NCBI GenBank assembly: GCA_013396755.1
Contig: VWZF01007235.1
Location: 1,717,945-1,781,944, forward strand
Direction of reading: 5' to 3'
Length of the DNA: 64,000 nt
From: Sclerurus mexicanus
Taxonomy: Eukaryota; Chordata; Aves; Passeriformes; Furnariidae
Shown: one piece after another, positions 22,401-37,400 of the stretch
Numbering within the stretch: the stretch's first letter is position 1
Layout: every line of letters begins with the position of its first letter
Position numbers and translations under genes: made by a program
Notes under the pieces: model-generated
Seen by the model: only the letters and a program-made list of their open reading frames with translations
The model's database searches: none
What the model was told of the DNA's origin: nothing

Positions 22401-25400
22401 ACCTGCCTCCCCTCTGGAAATCCCTGTACTCTGCAGGACAGACACAAGGGGTCAAGGAGAGGACCCCGAGCTGGTCCCTGGGCTCTGGCTCCTCTGCACT
22501 GCACCAGGCAGGCGATGCCCACTTTGCCCACCCACCACCAACTCCCCCAGGTTACCTGCGCCCCACGCACCTGCACAGGTGCTGCCCTGATGACCAGCCA
22601 GTCCTGGGCCTGTGGGGTTTGCCCAAGGTTGGAGGGGATCTTGGAGATCACCTCCCCCAGCCCCTGCTCAGGTGCTGTCCCTCCTGTGCTTCCTACCCCT
22701 GCACAGACACTTGCCTCTCTCCCTCTCCCAGCAGCCACTGATGCAGGACTCCAAGAGCAATTTTGCAGAGTTTTAAGCAAACAGGCTTCAGGCAGAAGCC
22801 TCTGAAACCATTCAGCTGGAGAGGCCTGAAAATGCCAAGTAATGGATCTCCAGGGATGAGGTCACATCTGAGATCTAAAACAGTTCTTTGCTAATGAAGA
22901 GTGATTGCACTGATGGTTCTGAAAATAAAAAGGAATTAAAGCAATCCTAGAAAGAGGCTCTTCAGATTATTACAGTTATTTCAATCAGAAAAAATCATTT
23001 CTATAATCATAGAGATCAAATTCCACTCTATTTTTTAAGTGACTGGAGGCCTGTATGTCTTCTCTTACCCCAACCCCCACCATTTCCTCCACACAGATCT
23101 TTCAAGACATCCCAAAGTTATCCACATTCAGCTTCCTCATGCCCAGTGCAGGGCATGCCCATGGGCTGGTGGCTGCCACATTGTGCATCCTGGGCTCAGG
23201 AATCTTTCCTGGGCATCTAAGGATGGACAAACAGCACCATTCCCAAGCACACCCACCAGGGTAACTCACTTGTGGGTCTAAGCTGGTGTTTTCTGGCCGT
23301 GGCCAGGAGCAGGGACTGTACTTGGTGAAAAACAAAGCTGAGGCCACACGCAGCTCTTGCAGTGGTGGGAAATCCCACATTCAATAATACCACTTAATTA
23401 AGGAGCCAAGTTAAAAAGGGGGGACAGGGAGTGGATCAAACCCAAGGGAGATGTCCACCACCACCACCTCCTCCTCCTCCTGCAGGACCTGCATCACCAC
23501 CAACCCCCCAGCATGCCATGAACCCCCCAAACCTTCCTCCCCCAAGGCCTGAGGGTGGTTTCCACCTCTAGCTGGAGACACACGAGGACCTGTCTCCACA
23601 CATTACACAACATCGAGCAGCACATTTTCTGTGTGGGTTTTTTTTAACACGCACAGGAACCATTTCCTCCCCATAACACCAAACCCCCAAAGGCTCCATC
23701 TTCTCCAGCAGCGTGAGCTCTGCCACCCACGCTGGTCACATCCCAGAGCTGGGAAAAAGGAGCTGCAGCAGCCCCCAAATCCCTCCGAGAGGGAGAACTT
23801 CCAAGCACCAGCAGCATCAGGCTGATTTGCAGAGGTACCCGAGGATCTGCAGTGCCCTGGCTCAAACAGAGCAGCACCAGCACCCCGATCTCTTGCATCT
23901 CCTACACAAATGAATCATCAAATGACATTTTAAAACCAACAGTACGTCTTGGTTAATCATAGTGAAAGGCAGCTGCTGGCTAGCAGGGAATATCCCACCT
24001 TAGACCCGAGGGAGTGTTTCCTTGGAGAAATTAAAATAAAATTCCCAGCTGACTGAAGCTCTCCCTCCCAGAGCAGCCCCCTCTTCCCAAGGAGGGAGCC
24101 CTCGGGCTGCAGGAAGCTGAACCCCAAAGCACCTGCTGAGGACTGCAGCTCTGCAGCCTGAGGTGAAAATACAGCAGAGCCTGAGCAGGAGTGCACCGGT
24201 GCCCATGGTTCTCAGGGGAATTTGAAGGGAGAAAGCTGCTCCCTGGGCCAGATTTGACCTCTGGGAGCTGCAGGGCTCTGGTTCTGGTGCGAACCCCCCA
24301 CTTCCGCAGCAGCGCCTTCTCCTTTTATGCTCACTTCTGGCTGGGGCCCCAAAGTTCAGGACAGAGATTTTTAATTTTAATTAAACAAACACTTAAACCC
24401 CACGAAGCAGCCCTTGTCAATGTCACTGAGGCAGAAATCTCATCCTGGGGTGAAACACTGCCCAGCCAAACCTTCCCTCCTTGTCCAAAGCAGGTGCACA
24501 TGGCCCCGGGCGCCCAGAAAAGGCTCACATTCATCACCGCGTTAATAAGTTCACAGATTAATTTAGTCCTGAATTTTCCCATCTCCCCATCCACAGTTTT
24601 GCGAGGCCAAACCACAGGTTCCCTGGCTGGGAGCCTGACCTGTGCATGACAGCTGGCAGAGTCGCTACAGCATTTCACCTAAGGCTGAAAAACCACATTC
24701 AGAGCCGGCTCCTCCAGCGTGAATCCCCCGGGAAGGGGGAAACCCGGCGGGGAAAGGTTGAGACGGCTGAGAAAAACCTGCAGCAGCGCAGACCCCCCTG
24801 CACCGGAGAGGGGAGAGCCCTGGGGCGGCTCTGCCCTGGCTCCGGCACAAGCCCATTTTGGCAGCACCCGCAGCCAAAGGTGCGGGGGGCGCCGCCAGCC
24901 CCCTCCTCCGGTGCCCCCCGCCCGGCACATCCCTCCTCACTAGTTCTGAGCTGTTACCTTGGCAGGGACCTTGCTCTGCGCGCTGCGGAAAAAAGAGGTT
25001 TTCGCTGTGAAAAAGCAATCCTCGAGGTCTTCATCCAAACTGCAGTAGCCGCTGCTCATGCTGCTGCCGATGGTCATGGAAGCCCGGCAGAGGCGAGGGG
25101 CTGAGGGGGGGCCGGGGGGCTCGGGGGGCCGGCGACCATCGGGGTCCCCGCTGCGGCTCCGGCGAGCCCGCACTCACATCCTCGGCTCGCCGGCGCTCAG
25201 CCGCAGCATCTCCTTGCGCTCATCCTCCGGAGCCAGCCGGGCTATTCCTCTTTAACAGGCAGCAGTGCCGGGTAACCCTTCCCTTGCCTTCCCTCTCCTG
25301 CTCCGCCCGCCTCCCTGCGCAGCGGCACCATGGAAAAGGGCAGAGCTGCCGGAGCGCTCCCGGCGCCGCTCGCCCGTCCCGTCCCGTCCCGTCCCGTCCC

Positions 25401-28400
25401 GCGGGTGCCCCCGCAGCATCATCGCCTCGCCTCGCCTCCCCTTCCTGCCCTCGCCTCCCCGCTCTGCGCAGCCCTGGCCACTTCCTCTTGCAGAATTTCT
25501 CACCCCGCTCCCAGCCGAGGTGAGGGGCAATGCCCGGCTACCCTGGGGAACCGCTGGCACCACCGTGGTGACCCAAAACACACGGCCAGGACGGGATGGA
25601 TGTTGCTGCGTCCCTGTTAGCGCATCCTCGGGAGATGCCCGTCTCTGAGAATCAAGCCCAGGCTGGAGCAAAAGGTGGTGGGGAAGGGGGAGGCTGGTGA
25701 GGATGCAGCCTCAGAGCCTCCTCGGGGTCCCAGAGCTCCCTGGCCATCACGCTGTGGGAGGCACTGGGTGCCTCTCTGCTCTGCAGATCGTTTTAGAGCA
25801 GCGGGAGCAATTTCAGCAGCACTGGCACCCAGGTGAGGCACCTTCGACTGCAGCCCAGAAAAAAAAAAAAGCCATTCAGCTCCTGGGTCCTGTTTGTAAG
25901 AAGCTCCAGACTGAGGAAAACGCTGTGCTGGCCTTGGAAAGAGGCTCAGAGCAACAGCATCATCCCGGCCACCCTCTCCCTCCCACAGCCCTGCAGGAAC
26001 CCAGCTCGGCACTGACCCACCCCAGCCCTGCCTGTTCCCTCTTCCTCTCCATGTGCCCTCCAGAGCTGCCACCATCCCAACAACACCCTGTGATTTACCC
26101 AGCAGCTTTTAAAGCAGCTGTGACCTTCCTGCTCGGTGAAGATCACAGGTATTTCTGGAGCCAGGCAGGGGAAGGGCTCTGCTCCCCACAGGCATTTCTC
26201 CCTCAGTGGGGGCTCCCATGGGGAGCACATCCCAGCCCGGGCTGCCCACACCCACCTGAAAACACATATTCCTGAGCAGGTAGAGGGGAGTGGAGAAAAG
26301 CCTGACACACTGTGTTATAAAAGACTCTGCTTAGGCAATGCAGCATTAGTGTACGTGCTAAGAATTCTTCACCACACGTCAGAAATGCAAGAGGGAACGA
26401 GGCTTGAGAGTAGAGAAACGTTTGGTTTGGAAGGAACCTTAAAGTTCATCTCATTCCAACCCCTGCCATGGGCAGGGACACCTTCCACTACCCCAGGCTG
26501 CTCTGAGCCCTGGCCTTGAACACTTCCAGGGATAGGGAATTCATAACTTTCCTGGGCAACCCGTGTCAGTGCTTCACCACCCTCACAGGGAAGTATTTCT
26601 TCCTAATACCTCATCTAAACTTGCTCCTCCAGTTGGTCCAAAAGGGCTCCAAGACCTTCACACAAGCCACCATAGAGCACAAAACCCTCTTCCCCCCCTC
26701 GATAGGTTGCAGATGGTGCTCCAAACCCTTCCATCTGTGTCTGGTAGCTGAAGGACTTAAATTACTACCAGCCTTTGATAGTTCCGTGCCCCACTGCCAG
26801 CAGCATCCCATGAATACAAACCAAGATGGAGATGGCAAAAGACTGGAGGGAGGAGGCAACATCTGCATCTCAAAAAGAGGAAGGCAAGAATCCAAGTGGC
26901 TTATTTACAAAGCAACTGGTAACTGTGTGAATAAATAAGGCACGCTCTTCGCAGCAGAGTCCTCCTGCAGCAGCACAGCCCCCTCTGCTCCACAGGGATA
27001 TATTTAGAGGAGAAGGAGGCTTAAATTGAGCATGTGCAACACAGGCAGAAAGTGAGTGTTGGGCCGAGGATCAGCACTTCTGTGAAGCCTCAGCCCCCGG
27101 GGTTTCACAGGGTGCAGCCCCATGTGAAGCTGGATGGTCTCCCCCTGCATCACTCCATGGGATTCTCCAAGAAACCACCTGCGTGGGAGATCAGCTCCAT
27201 AAAGAAAACCAACCAAACCAACCAAAACCAAGTAATTTTGGCCTGTTGGTTCAGCAGCAGCCCTACTTAATGGCTACCTGCACATCAGCCCCCCAAAAAC
27301 CAACCCACTGGTGACCTGAACCAGTTCTCAGGTGGGAAGTACTTGACTAGCTCTGCCAAATCCTGGGACCAAACTCCTGGTGCTGCCAAGACCAGCTGGG
27401 GAGGCTGAGCTGGGACCCAAATGTAACACACTCGTAAGTACTTTACTGGATCACAGCCCAAATTATTAATGCCTGGTATTACAAGGTAACAGCATTAAAT
27501 ACGTGATATTAAAGTAGTTATTTCTCTGATACTTCCAGCTTGCCTAATTTTGGTAATACTCTTTAATGACTTCCAACTATGCCAGCTATTAATTTTTCTT
27601 GTGTTTTCACTTTACCTTCCCCTCCTGCCAGCATATTCAGGCATCCTGTTAGTCTCCTACTGGGACACTGACACTGTTTTCCCTGCATCCTCCTCCTTTC
27701 CAGCAACAAAACCCGCCTGGCCAACAGAAACACTCCAGGAGCGTGGCTGTGTGCTCAGCTTTACGGGCTCACATCAAGATGATTTTCCCCTGATTATCCA
27801 TAGAGAATAACGGAGCTTTATTGCAGTGATTTACCCTCATTAACCCTCCAACCAGCCCACACACCCCCATCTTCCCCCAGCACAGGCAATGAGATCCCAC
27901 CCAGCACTTTGCTATGTGAAAGGTTCCGAGGTGCCATCCCCAACCACGGATTTGGGATGGGTGTATGGATTTCTGTTTGCTGCTGGAATGGGAGAGACAC
28001 TTTTGTTTGCTGGGCACAAAATGCCTCCCCCCCCCCTCCCTGGGATCACTCCAGGGCCGTGTCAGAGTGATGGATTGCTGCTGAGCTCTCGCTCAGTGTT
28101 TGTTATTAGGCCCATCAATAACCCTGGCCGCTGTTATCACCCTGAAGATGAACCAAGCCTTTCTCATTTTCCTAAGAGCCAAGCCTTTCTCACACCCAAA
28201 GACATCCAAATGAGATGTAAGCACACACAAATCTGGCTTCACACCCTTATACAAACACCTCAAGGCTCAGTGGAGAACCCACTGGGAGCCCCTTTGTAGT
28301 ACACAACTCAGAAGATAAATCCCATCCCACTCCGGATCCCTCCTGACCCTTTTTTTCTGAGCAGCACCTGCCCAGCCACGTGTCAGCAAGACTCAGCTAA

Positions 28401-31400
28401 GCAGACCTTGTACAGCACAGGACGGACAACAACAAAACCCCCCCACATCTAAGAGAAACCCCATATTTCCTCTGGAAAAGTACATGTTTCCACCTCCAGT
28501 TCTGTGCGAGCACACCAAGGTCCTCCGCAAAGAGGGTGATAGTGAACACAGAATCACAGAACCATGAAGGTTGCAAAAGACTTCCAAGACCATCCAGTCC
28601 AACCTTCAGCCATGCCCACTAAGCCATATCGTGAAGCGCCACCTCTACTCGTTTTTTGCACCCTCCCAGGCGTGGTGACTCCACCACATCCATGGGGAGC
28701 TGTTCCAAACACAGAGACTGAAAAGCTTCCGTCCAAGTCAAATCCGCTCCAGGCAGCTTTCTAAGCAATGCCTTAAGCTTCCAGCATTAAGTATCTTACT
28801 TAAGTATGTCCTGTGGCGTGGTGAGTCTCTGCACCCTGCAGCCTGTTCCACCCACGCCGGCTCACAGGACGCTGCGGCGTCACCGACACCGCGGGACCCT
28901 CGGGGGATTAAACCAACAGCTAAGCCTTCCGGAGCAACCCCGGGATTACTGCACGTCCCTAACACAGATTGCAGAGCCTTGATCCCCTGGGACTACTGAA
29001 ACTCTTAAAACAAGGCCACCAGCCAGAACTCTTTGTGAAATCCGTGCTCGTGCTCTGCTGGGATGCAGGTGAAATGCACCTTTGCTGCTGATTTTCAAGC
29101 ACTTTGAACCTGGGGTTGGGACACAATTTAATGCCAGTGTTGATGCTCCCTTGCAGGTACAGGGACGTGAACCACGTGACAAGGGGGCTGAAGACCCCGC
29201 AGGACATGGCCAGGCTGCAGAGCGGGGACCAACATCCCTGCATGGCACCACTCCGCTCCTATTCCCTCCAGGCAGCTCAGCCAACAGCAGCATTTTAAAC
29301 ACAACAGAGCTCCACCTTTAAGGCGCACCTTTAAGGGCAGGGAGATACCCACATGCCCAACCTCCATCCCACCAGATCACACCCACCCAAGGGAGGGCAC
29401 ATGGGCACGGCGTCCACAGGTGACACATCAATGACACTGCCTGGGTCTGTGGCACCGACAGACTGAGCTCTGACGAGCCCTCCCTCCTGGAAAACCCTCT
29501 GGGAGCAAGAAATCAGGTCTGTGGAGGAGATGCCGCGGGTCACCACGAGGCTGCGTCCCCCCCCAGAGCCCCCTCCCCGCCGTACCTGGCTGCAGGGTGG
29601 CAGCAGGGTGCCCTCGGGTGACAGCCGGCCCTGGCACTGCCCCGGCCGGCGGCAATCCAGCTGGATGAGGCTGCGGCACTCCTGGTGACATGTGTATCTG
29701 CAGTCTGCAGGGAGAGAAGGAGAGTGTGAGGCACCCAGACCCGCAGGCTGGGGCTGAGGGGTGGCAGGGGAACCCCGGGAAGGGACTGGATTCCAGCCAG
29801 CGGGCAGATGGATGCTCGTGGGCACCAGCACAGCCCATTCGGTGTCCCCATCACACACGCTGCTGCAGGGGGGAAAGGGACCAAAGCAGCTCCTCCAGAG
29901 CCAAGATTGCCCCCATGCCCTCTCCCCAGCCTGTGTTCCCCAGCAGCAGGAGCCACGTTCCTGCCATGCATCCCACTGCCTTGCCCCCACAACCTGCTGG
30001 CATGCTGACTTACAAAGTATGGAAAATGCTCCAATCCCACCAAACCACGGAGTACCCACTCCCCAGCTCTGCTCCTGGGAGGCATCACCTGCAGCAGAAG
30101 TGTGGCCACTGCATATGGAAAGGATCCTTCACCTTCCACCAGCAGGATTGAAGAAACATCTTCATGTTAGACAGAGATCAAACTATTGTAGGTTACTAAA
30201 TATCACAGAATCATGGAATGGTTTGGCTTGGAAGGGACCTAAAGAAAATCTTGTTCCAACCCCTGCCGTGGGCAGGGACACCTTCCACCAGCCCAGGTTG
30301 CTCCAAGCCCCGTCCAACCTGGCCTTGGACACTTCCAGGGATGGGGCAGCCACAGCTTCTCTGGGCACCCTGTGCCAGGGCCTAAATACAAACACTGCAA
30401 GGGCCAATTCCAGTGTCCAAGGCATGGATCTACCTCCAGGCTGCCAGAAATCCACCCCTGAAGAGGGCAGGGGCACATCCCAGCCCGAGCAGAGGCTGTG
30501 ACCTCCTGTCCCAGGTGCAGCAAGGCATTTGCATAGCTGGTTTTTTTGGATGCTGATTCAATGTCAGATATTAACTAGTTCAAGGAAGGAATTGCACAGA
30601 CACTGCCAAGCCCAGGTTTGACCCCTTCAGGCACAGGGTCCTGCCTGCCCCCAGCCCACGGCTCCAGAGGGGCAGCATTTGGCACAGGCAGCTCCCTCCA
30701 TCAGTTATTCCATCCTCATGACTATCACTCCCCCAGCCCTTTCCCTCAACGTCCCAGCTCCTCCAAACCCACCTGACTGCAGCAAGTAACCTCCTTCCAC
30801 TTTAACGGCCCACCTGAGCCTTTTAATTTTTAACTGCCGTACAAACAGCATTAAATTTACTTTTACGCTACCCAAAATTCCAGAGAGGTCACCAACCTGA
30901 AAAAAAAGATAATAGAAATCCTAAAACCAAGGCAAGAGGGTTCACTGCACAGAGGGATGTCAGTGCCTGGCCCTGCACATGCCCTGTGACCCCACTCTGA
31001 ACCACCGAGCTGTATTTTCAATACCTTTCGGGTTTTTTTCTTTTACTTTAGCATTTGGGTCATTGGTTTTTAACATCTGGGGCTTGCAGGAAAGCAAAGG
31101 AATATCCCATGTTTGCTCTGGAAACAGTGATTTCTGCTCAGCTCTGGTGAATACTCCAACGCCCCAGAACGAATGAGAGGAGCTGAACCACTGCTGGGAG
31201 CTGGTGCCTGAGGAGGGAAACATCAGTCTCCAGGGGAAAGAGGGAAATCATTTATCATTTCACATTCATCTGGCGTGAGCTGTCTATCATTCTCCTATTC
31301 CAAGTCAGTTGTCTCAAGTGAGCCTGGGGGAAGAGCAGGGAGACTTGCCTTTTTTTTTTTTTTTTTAATTAGAATAAGCTGCAGTTACACAGTAATTTAA

Positions 31401-34400
31401 TGCATGACCTTTTGAGCAACTGGAACAGCCTTTTAATAGGGGACATTTGCCAAGTCTTTGCTGGAGGTTACAGTCAGAGAAGGCTCCAGCTGTGGGTTCA
31501 CCTGAGCATCTGGCACCACAACACCCCTTCTGCCTTGTGTGGCCCCAGATTTTCGGATTTGGGCAGCTGCCTCCTGCTCCCCTGGACCTCTTGGAGCGGG
31601 AAGGCTCCAGCACCTGGGTAAAGGCAACGAGAGGTCTGACACACGTAATCTGGACCACAGAAATGCCAGTTCCCTGGCACACCTCTGGATCAGGCCCATT
31701 GTGGCCAGGCATTTCTTTAGGGGATTAAAGTGTGACACCTCCTTAGTCACCGCCACCTATTAACAGACCTAATTGTTCCGTATCCGGCAGGGAACGCTAA
31801 TTTTAGAAACCCAGCACAGCTTTAGGAAGCAGCCACGTGACAGGTTTGCCAAGAAGAGCAGGATGCCTCCACTTGCACTTCAGGATAATTTCCATTCCAG
31901 TTAAACAAAGGAACACTTGGAAATTTAGTTTCTTTTAAAAAAAAAATAGTCTGATCATGATACTGTGAAAAGCCTTGGTGGCTGAAAGGAATTTCCCTTT
32001 CTCCACAGATAAAGTCTCCCAGGAGGATAAAGCTGGATGGAGTAAACCAGTCCAGTATAGATGCTCATCTCAATGCCTAAACACAGGGCTGCAGAGAATG
32101 GTTTGGGGGGGAAGGGAACTTAAACTCCATCTCATTGCACCCCCTGCCATGGGCAGGGACACCTCCCACCAGCCCAGGTTGCTCCAAGCCCCGTCCAACC
32201 TGGCCTTGGACACTTCCAGGGATGGGGCAGCCACAGCTTCTCTGGGAAACCTGCGCCAGGGTCTCCCCATCTTCACAGGGAAGGATTTCTCCAGTCATCC
32301 TGCTCAGCCCCACCTCCAGAGTACCACAGGCTGGGTGCCTCTGCCCACACCCGACGTCACTGGGGTAACCTCAGGGACGGCAGCAGGATGCGGCCCTGTG
32401 ACACCAGAGAGTGGGCAGGCAGCTCCTCCTGCTGTGAGGGGACAGGGCAGGACCCGTGGCACCACCACACCCATCAGCATCCACAGGGAAGGGTCTCAGT
32501 TCTCCTGCAAAGCACGTTCTGACAGAGCACTGATCCAGCCCCATCACTGGAAGTCTTGTCTTGTCCGTTTGAGGTCTAAACCAGATGGTTTGGGTTCATG
32601 TGTTTGCACACACAGGCAAACCCCAAGGGCATTTGTTTGTCCAGAGCAGACAAGACCCCCTCGGTGACAGCCACCCCCTCTGTGAGGTCCCTGCACCGCT
32701 GCAGCATCTGGAGCACAAACCCAGCTGCCAGAAGATGCTCTTGGGCCATTATTTACCAACAGGCAAATTCTCCTTTGGAGTGACAAGTGTGGCAGCACCA
32801 GTGCCCTGTGCTCCTGCCAAAGCAGGGCTGGAAAAGGAGCCAGAGCAGAAGCTGAAGCCACCTGGTGCCTCAGGTGTGGTGGCAGGAGACCGTGCCACCC
32901 CTGTGCCAGCCCTGGTACCTGCCAGGCAGGATCCCTGTACCCCAAAACCTGCACAGAGCCAAACCCACCCCACCACCCCAACCCACCCCACCACCTACCT
33001 CGCCGCAGCAAGACCTCCCTGCTCGGCCTCCTCAGTCCCTCAGACCAAGGCTTGGACTTGGGGAAATGCCCGAAGACCTTGCGGATTCTCTTTGTCACGA
33101 GCCCAAAGCAAGAGGCTGCTCCTGCCTTCCCGTCTGCCATCCCCGGGAGAGGAGATCCAGAGCCCTCCAGGCACACGGAGCTGGGCAGGACTCTCCAATC
33201 CCACATGGATCGGAGTGAGCTGTGCTGCTTCCACGAGAGGCCTTTTCCCCCACGGAGATAAAGCCCTGACATTGTCCATTTACAACCTGCTGCCATTTGA
33301 CGGCGTTATTTATTTATTTTTTCTGAGCAATGAGGCGACGCCGCAGCTACAGAGCTTGTGCACCTCTGGGCTTGTCCCGTAAGCCATGGAAAACTTTCTA
33401 TTTCTGGGGCTTTTTGCTTGATAAGATAAAATAACCCAACGGAAGAGATTAGAGAGAGAAAGCGCAGGACCCAGCCGTACGCTGGGAGGTCTCTTCCCAG
33501 CATCCTCTCTTCACTTTGCAGCTTTTCCCTGAGGTCTTTTAAAGTTTAAGGGGGGAGGGAAAAAAGTCTCCTATGTTTAAACAGAGGTTAAATTAAAGGA
33601 ACACACTGAGATGAACTATATTTAAGCTGTATTTATAATATTGATTTAAACTCTGCACATAGCAAGGGTTTCTAGATCCTTTCACAGCATCTGGAAAAAT
33701 CATAGCATTATAATAAAGAGGGAGTGTGACCTTTTACACAGACAGATAATGACAGGACAAGGGAAGTAGATTTAAACTAAAGGAGGGGAGATTTAGGTTA
33801 GATATAAGGAAGATATTCTTCCCTGGGAGGGTGGGCAGGCCCTGGCACAGGGTGCCCAGAGAAGCTGTGGCTGCCCCATCCCCGGGAGTGTCCAAGGCCA
33901 GGTTGGACAGGGCTTGGAGGAACCTGGGCTGGTGGAAGGTGTCCCTGCTCATGGCAGGGGGTGGGACTGGGTGGGTTTAAGGTCCCTTCCAAGCCAAACC
34001 GCTCTGGGATTCTGTGATGTATCAGTTACCAAGACACCAGGCGTCAAACGATGGAGTGGGACATGAACATCAGTTTAACAACACACTTGAGATCTGCCAC
34101 TTTGTCCCCAGGACACCATGACCGGCCCCTCTCTGCTCGGGACTCCTCTCACAACCAGCCCAGTTTCCAGCTCCCTGCACAACACACTCTTGCTTTTACA
34201 CAGGGACTAACAAAGATGAGCTTTAACTAGTCAAAAAACCCCACATCAAGCAGCACAAGCACTGAGCTGACACAGGGACCTTCTCACTCCCCAGTGCTGC
34301 CCCAACTCCCAGACAGCACCTCTGCAGCACGTCCCTCCTTCCCACACCAGCAAACTCAGCTGGACCCACAGGGCTAGGGATGAAACAGAGGGCAAAAAGA

Positions 34401-37400
34401 GACAGCCCAAAAACTGACCTGCAAGGCAAGAGCTGGAGCCTCGGCCGCTGCGTCTCTCCATAAATCCTCCCCAAGGCACTGGACTGGATTGCAGCATGAA
34501 ACGTGACCCTGAAGGACCTGAGCTACCCCAGGATCCTGCCACACGACTCTGGGCAGGTCACCATCCCATCCCACACCTCCATCTCCTCCCAGGGAAGCAA
34601 ACGCCCTGCCTGGGGGAGCTGCAGTGGGCGGGAGACACCCTGGCACCCCACCCTGCCCTCACCCAACCCCAGCAGCACCTGCCTGGCAAACGCCATCCCC
34701 ACCTGCCCGACTCACCTGGCAGCAGGGAAAGCCTCAGGAATATGCCTGGATCAGCTAAATGGAACAGAAATGCAATGCACTGTGGGTCCTGTACTGTTAG
34801 CAACTACTATTTACAGTGGCCAGACCAGAGACACGACTGAGCGTGGGAGGATGTGTTGGAAGAAGAGACATGAAAAACTTCCATGTCCTGGAGAACTTCA
34901 GTGGTGTGAGCAGAGCCTCGTCCCAGCCAGGCTGGGCTCGTTAAAGAACTTGTTATCTTATGCAAACATACACCCGGGAACAAGTAACACTAGAAGTGTA
35001 GTTTGCTCTACAAATTAGAAGGAGAAATGGAGTTTTACCAGCTCCCTCCTTAAGGAAATAGGGACACAGAATGAGCTGCTCTGGGAGGTTAAGGGTGGCT
35101 TCAGAGCAGAGGCATAAACCCAGGGGGACGCTGAGGTGCTTCACTGAACCAGACCCGTGTCGCAAGACCTACAGATCAAAAGCTACCTCAGGAGCGACCG
35201 CATTTGCCGCTGACAACATCAGGTGCGGGATGTGCTCTGAGCTTTCCCTCGAGGCAGTGCCTCACAGCCAGCCTTCACGGAGAGCTGCAGTGATTTTCTG
35301 GTGAAGAAGCACTTGAGCCAGCGATGTCCTGTCTCGGTAACACCCTGGTCAGCAGAGACACCGAGAGCCAGGGAAGCACTGGAACCATCCCCCAAAGCTG
35401 ACCCACCACTGCCCACCAGTGTCCACCCTTCCCACCAGGAAGCTGTTGCAGTGCCAAGCCCAGCCTGGTTTCTCTGCTGTCCCAAAGCCCAGTAAAACAC
35501 ACCGAGTGCTTTGAAGCTGCATTAGTCACCACGACATCCAACAACTGCACCCGCCCCACGAGAACACCCCAAAACCCCCCATGGCAAAGGTGCACCTCTG
35601 CAACCTGCCCATCCAGCCCCCTTCCCCCAGCTACTCCTCTGCCAGGAAAAGCTGCTGGCAGTGGGACAGACACATCTACACTCCAATACGGAGATTATTT
35701 ACTTTAATACTGACTCAGGCTTTGAAAGGTGCCAGCAGCACAAAGCCACATACAGTAGATAGGAGATACTCAAGACACAGCATAAAATGGCACAGCTACT
35801 CCACCTGCCCAAGTGCACTCCCTCCACGACTGGAAACAAGGATTTTTAAGGAATGCCCGCAGGATGGCTTGGGGCAGTCGCTCCCAAGCTCCCATCTCCC
35901 CATCCCTTCACACTGATGCCAGTGGGAGCAGCACGCTGGATGTCTGTCCTGCATGGGACAGACCCAGACACTCCCAAAAAAAGCATGTCTCAGAAATCTG
36001 CATCAGCCCCAGTGCAGCACCCCTGGGCAGGACTCGGGCTAAAACCTCAGTAAGAACCTGTCTGCTGCCTCCATGACACTGATTCAGGGCAGGCCAAACC
36101 CATCACATGCCCGAGGAAAGCCATCCAAGGGCATCACTGTCCTGATTTCAGGACTTGCCAGGTCTGTGCCCCCACCCCTTCCATCCAGAGCCCCAGCGGG
36201 AAGAGGAACCACAGAGCACACATCCCATATGGGAGTTCACAGTGTTTCCCCTCTCACTGGGAACAAGCACCATCACATGCAGGACACAAAGGGATGTTTG
36301 AGGAGGGAGGAGGAATCATAGAATTGTTAAGTTTGGAAAAGACCTCCAAGACCATCAAGTTCACCCCGTGCCCAATGCCCACCTTGTCCCCCAGCCCAGA
36401 GCACTCAGTGCCACATCCAGTCATTCCCTGGACACCTCCAGGGGTGGGGACTCCAAACCTCCCTGGGCAGCCCCTTCCAAGGCCTCACCACCCTTTCCAG
36501 GAAGAAATTTTCTCAATATCCAACCTGAACCTCCCCTGGAACAGCTTGAGGCCATTCTTGTTCCCTGGGAGCAGAGCCCACCCTCCCTGGCTCCCCCCTC
36601 CTGTCAGGGAGTTGCAGAGAGCAAAAAAAAAAAGTCCCCCCTGAGCCTCCTTTTCTCCAGGCTGAACAATAAATTATAATAAATAAATACAGCTTTGCCA
36701 TTTTACTAAATACAACCAGATCTGATATAAATAAAAATAGGCAAGAACTGGATAAACAAAAACCCAAGTATCCTCAGGCTGCAAGTCAAAAGTAAACAAG
36801 CAGCAACTCTGCATCAGAAGAAAAAGAAATATTCACCAAGGGAAGAGAGTACACCCCGTCTGCAGCTCTCGGGCATTTTAACGGGAATCACTATTGGGAT
36901 GACAGGGAATGCAGATGATGTTATGAGTGTCCCTCTCCCCCATCCTGGTTGTTTGGGGAGTTTTTTGAGGCAGAACTACTCCCACAGTCTGAATAATTCC
37001 CCGAAATGAAAAGGGAAATAGAGCTATTTAAGATCTGTTTCAATATAACTATGGAAAACATCCTGCCAGAGGACAAGTCCCTCAAAACAACTATTTATAG
37101 TGATTTGCAACACCACAAAATTCTGTGAATTTGTACTTTAGGTCAGGATTTCAAAGCACACAGCCCAGTACCTCATCTTGCACCTGAGCCCTGTGACAGG
37201 TTTCCAGGAAAGACAAAAGCCCTGACAAAGTTTGTTTGCCTTCCAATAAAACCTTGTTTTTATTAAACATGCTATTTCTCTTAGGACGCTCATTCACACA
37301 TTTGCTCCAGTGCACCAGACACAGCTGAGCTGCCACCCCCAGGGAATAATCTGCCCCTTACCAGGTTTTGAGGGAGTTAATCAGGAACAGCAGGCAGAAA

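Noticed and set aside
29761..30501. A 246-codon plus-strand open frame
   Set aside because: Its end reads through a CR1 copy inverted relative to the frame, and the same peptide recurs at every CR1 copy in the window.
31975..33382. Open frames of 230-265 codons on both strands
   Set aside because: The first contains CR1 sequence. The others are low-complexity Pro/Gly frames with no homology, inside a RASSF5 intron.
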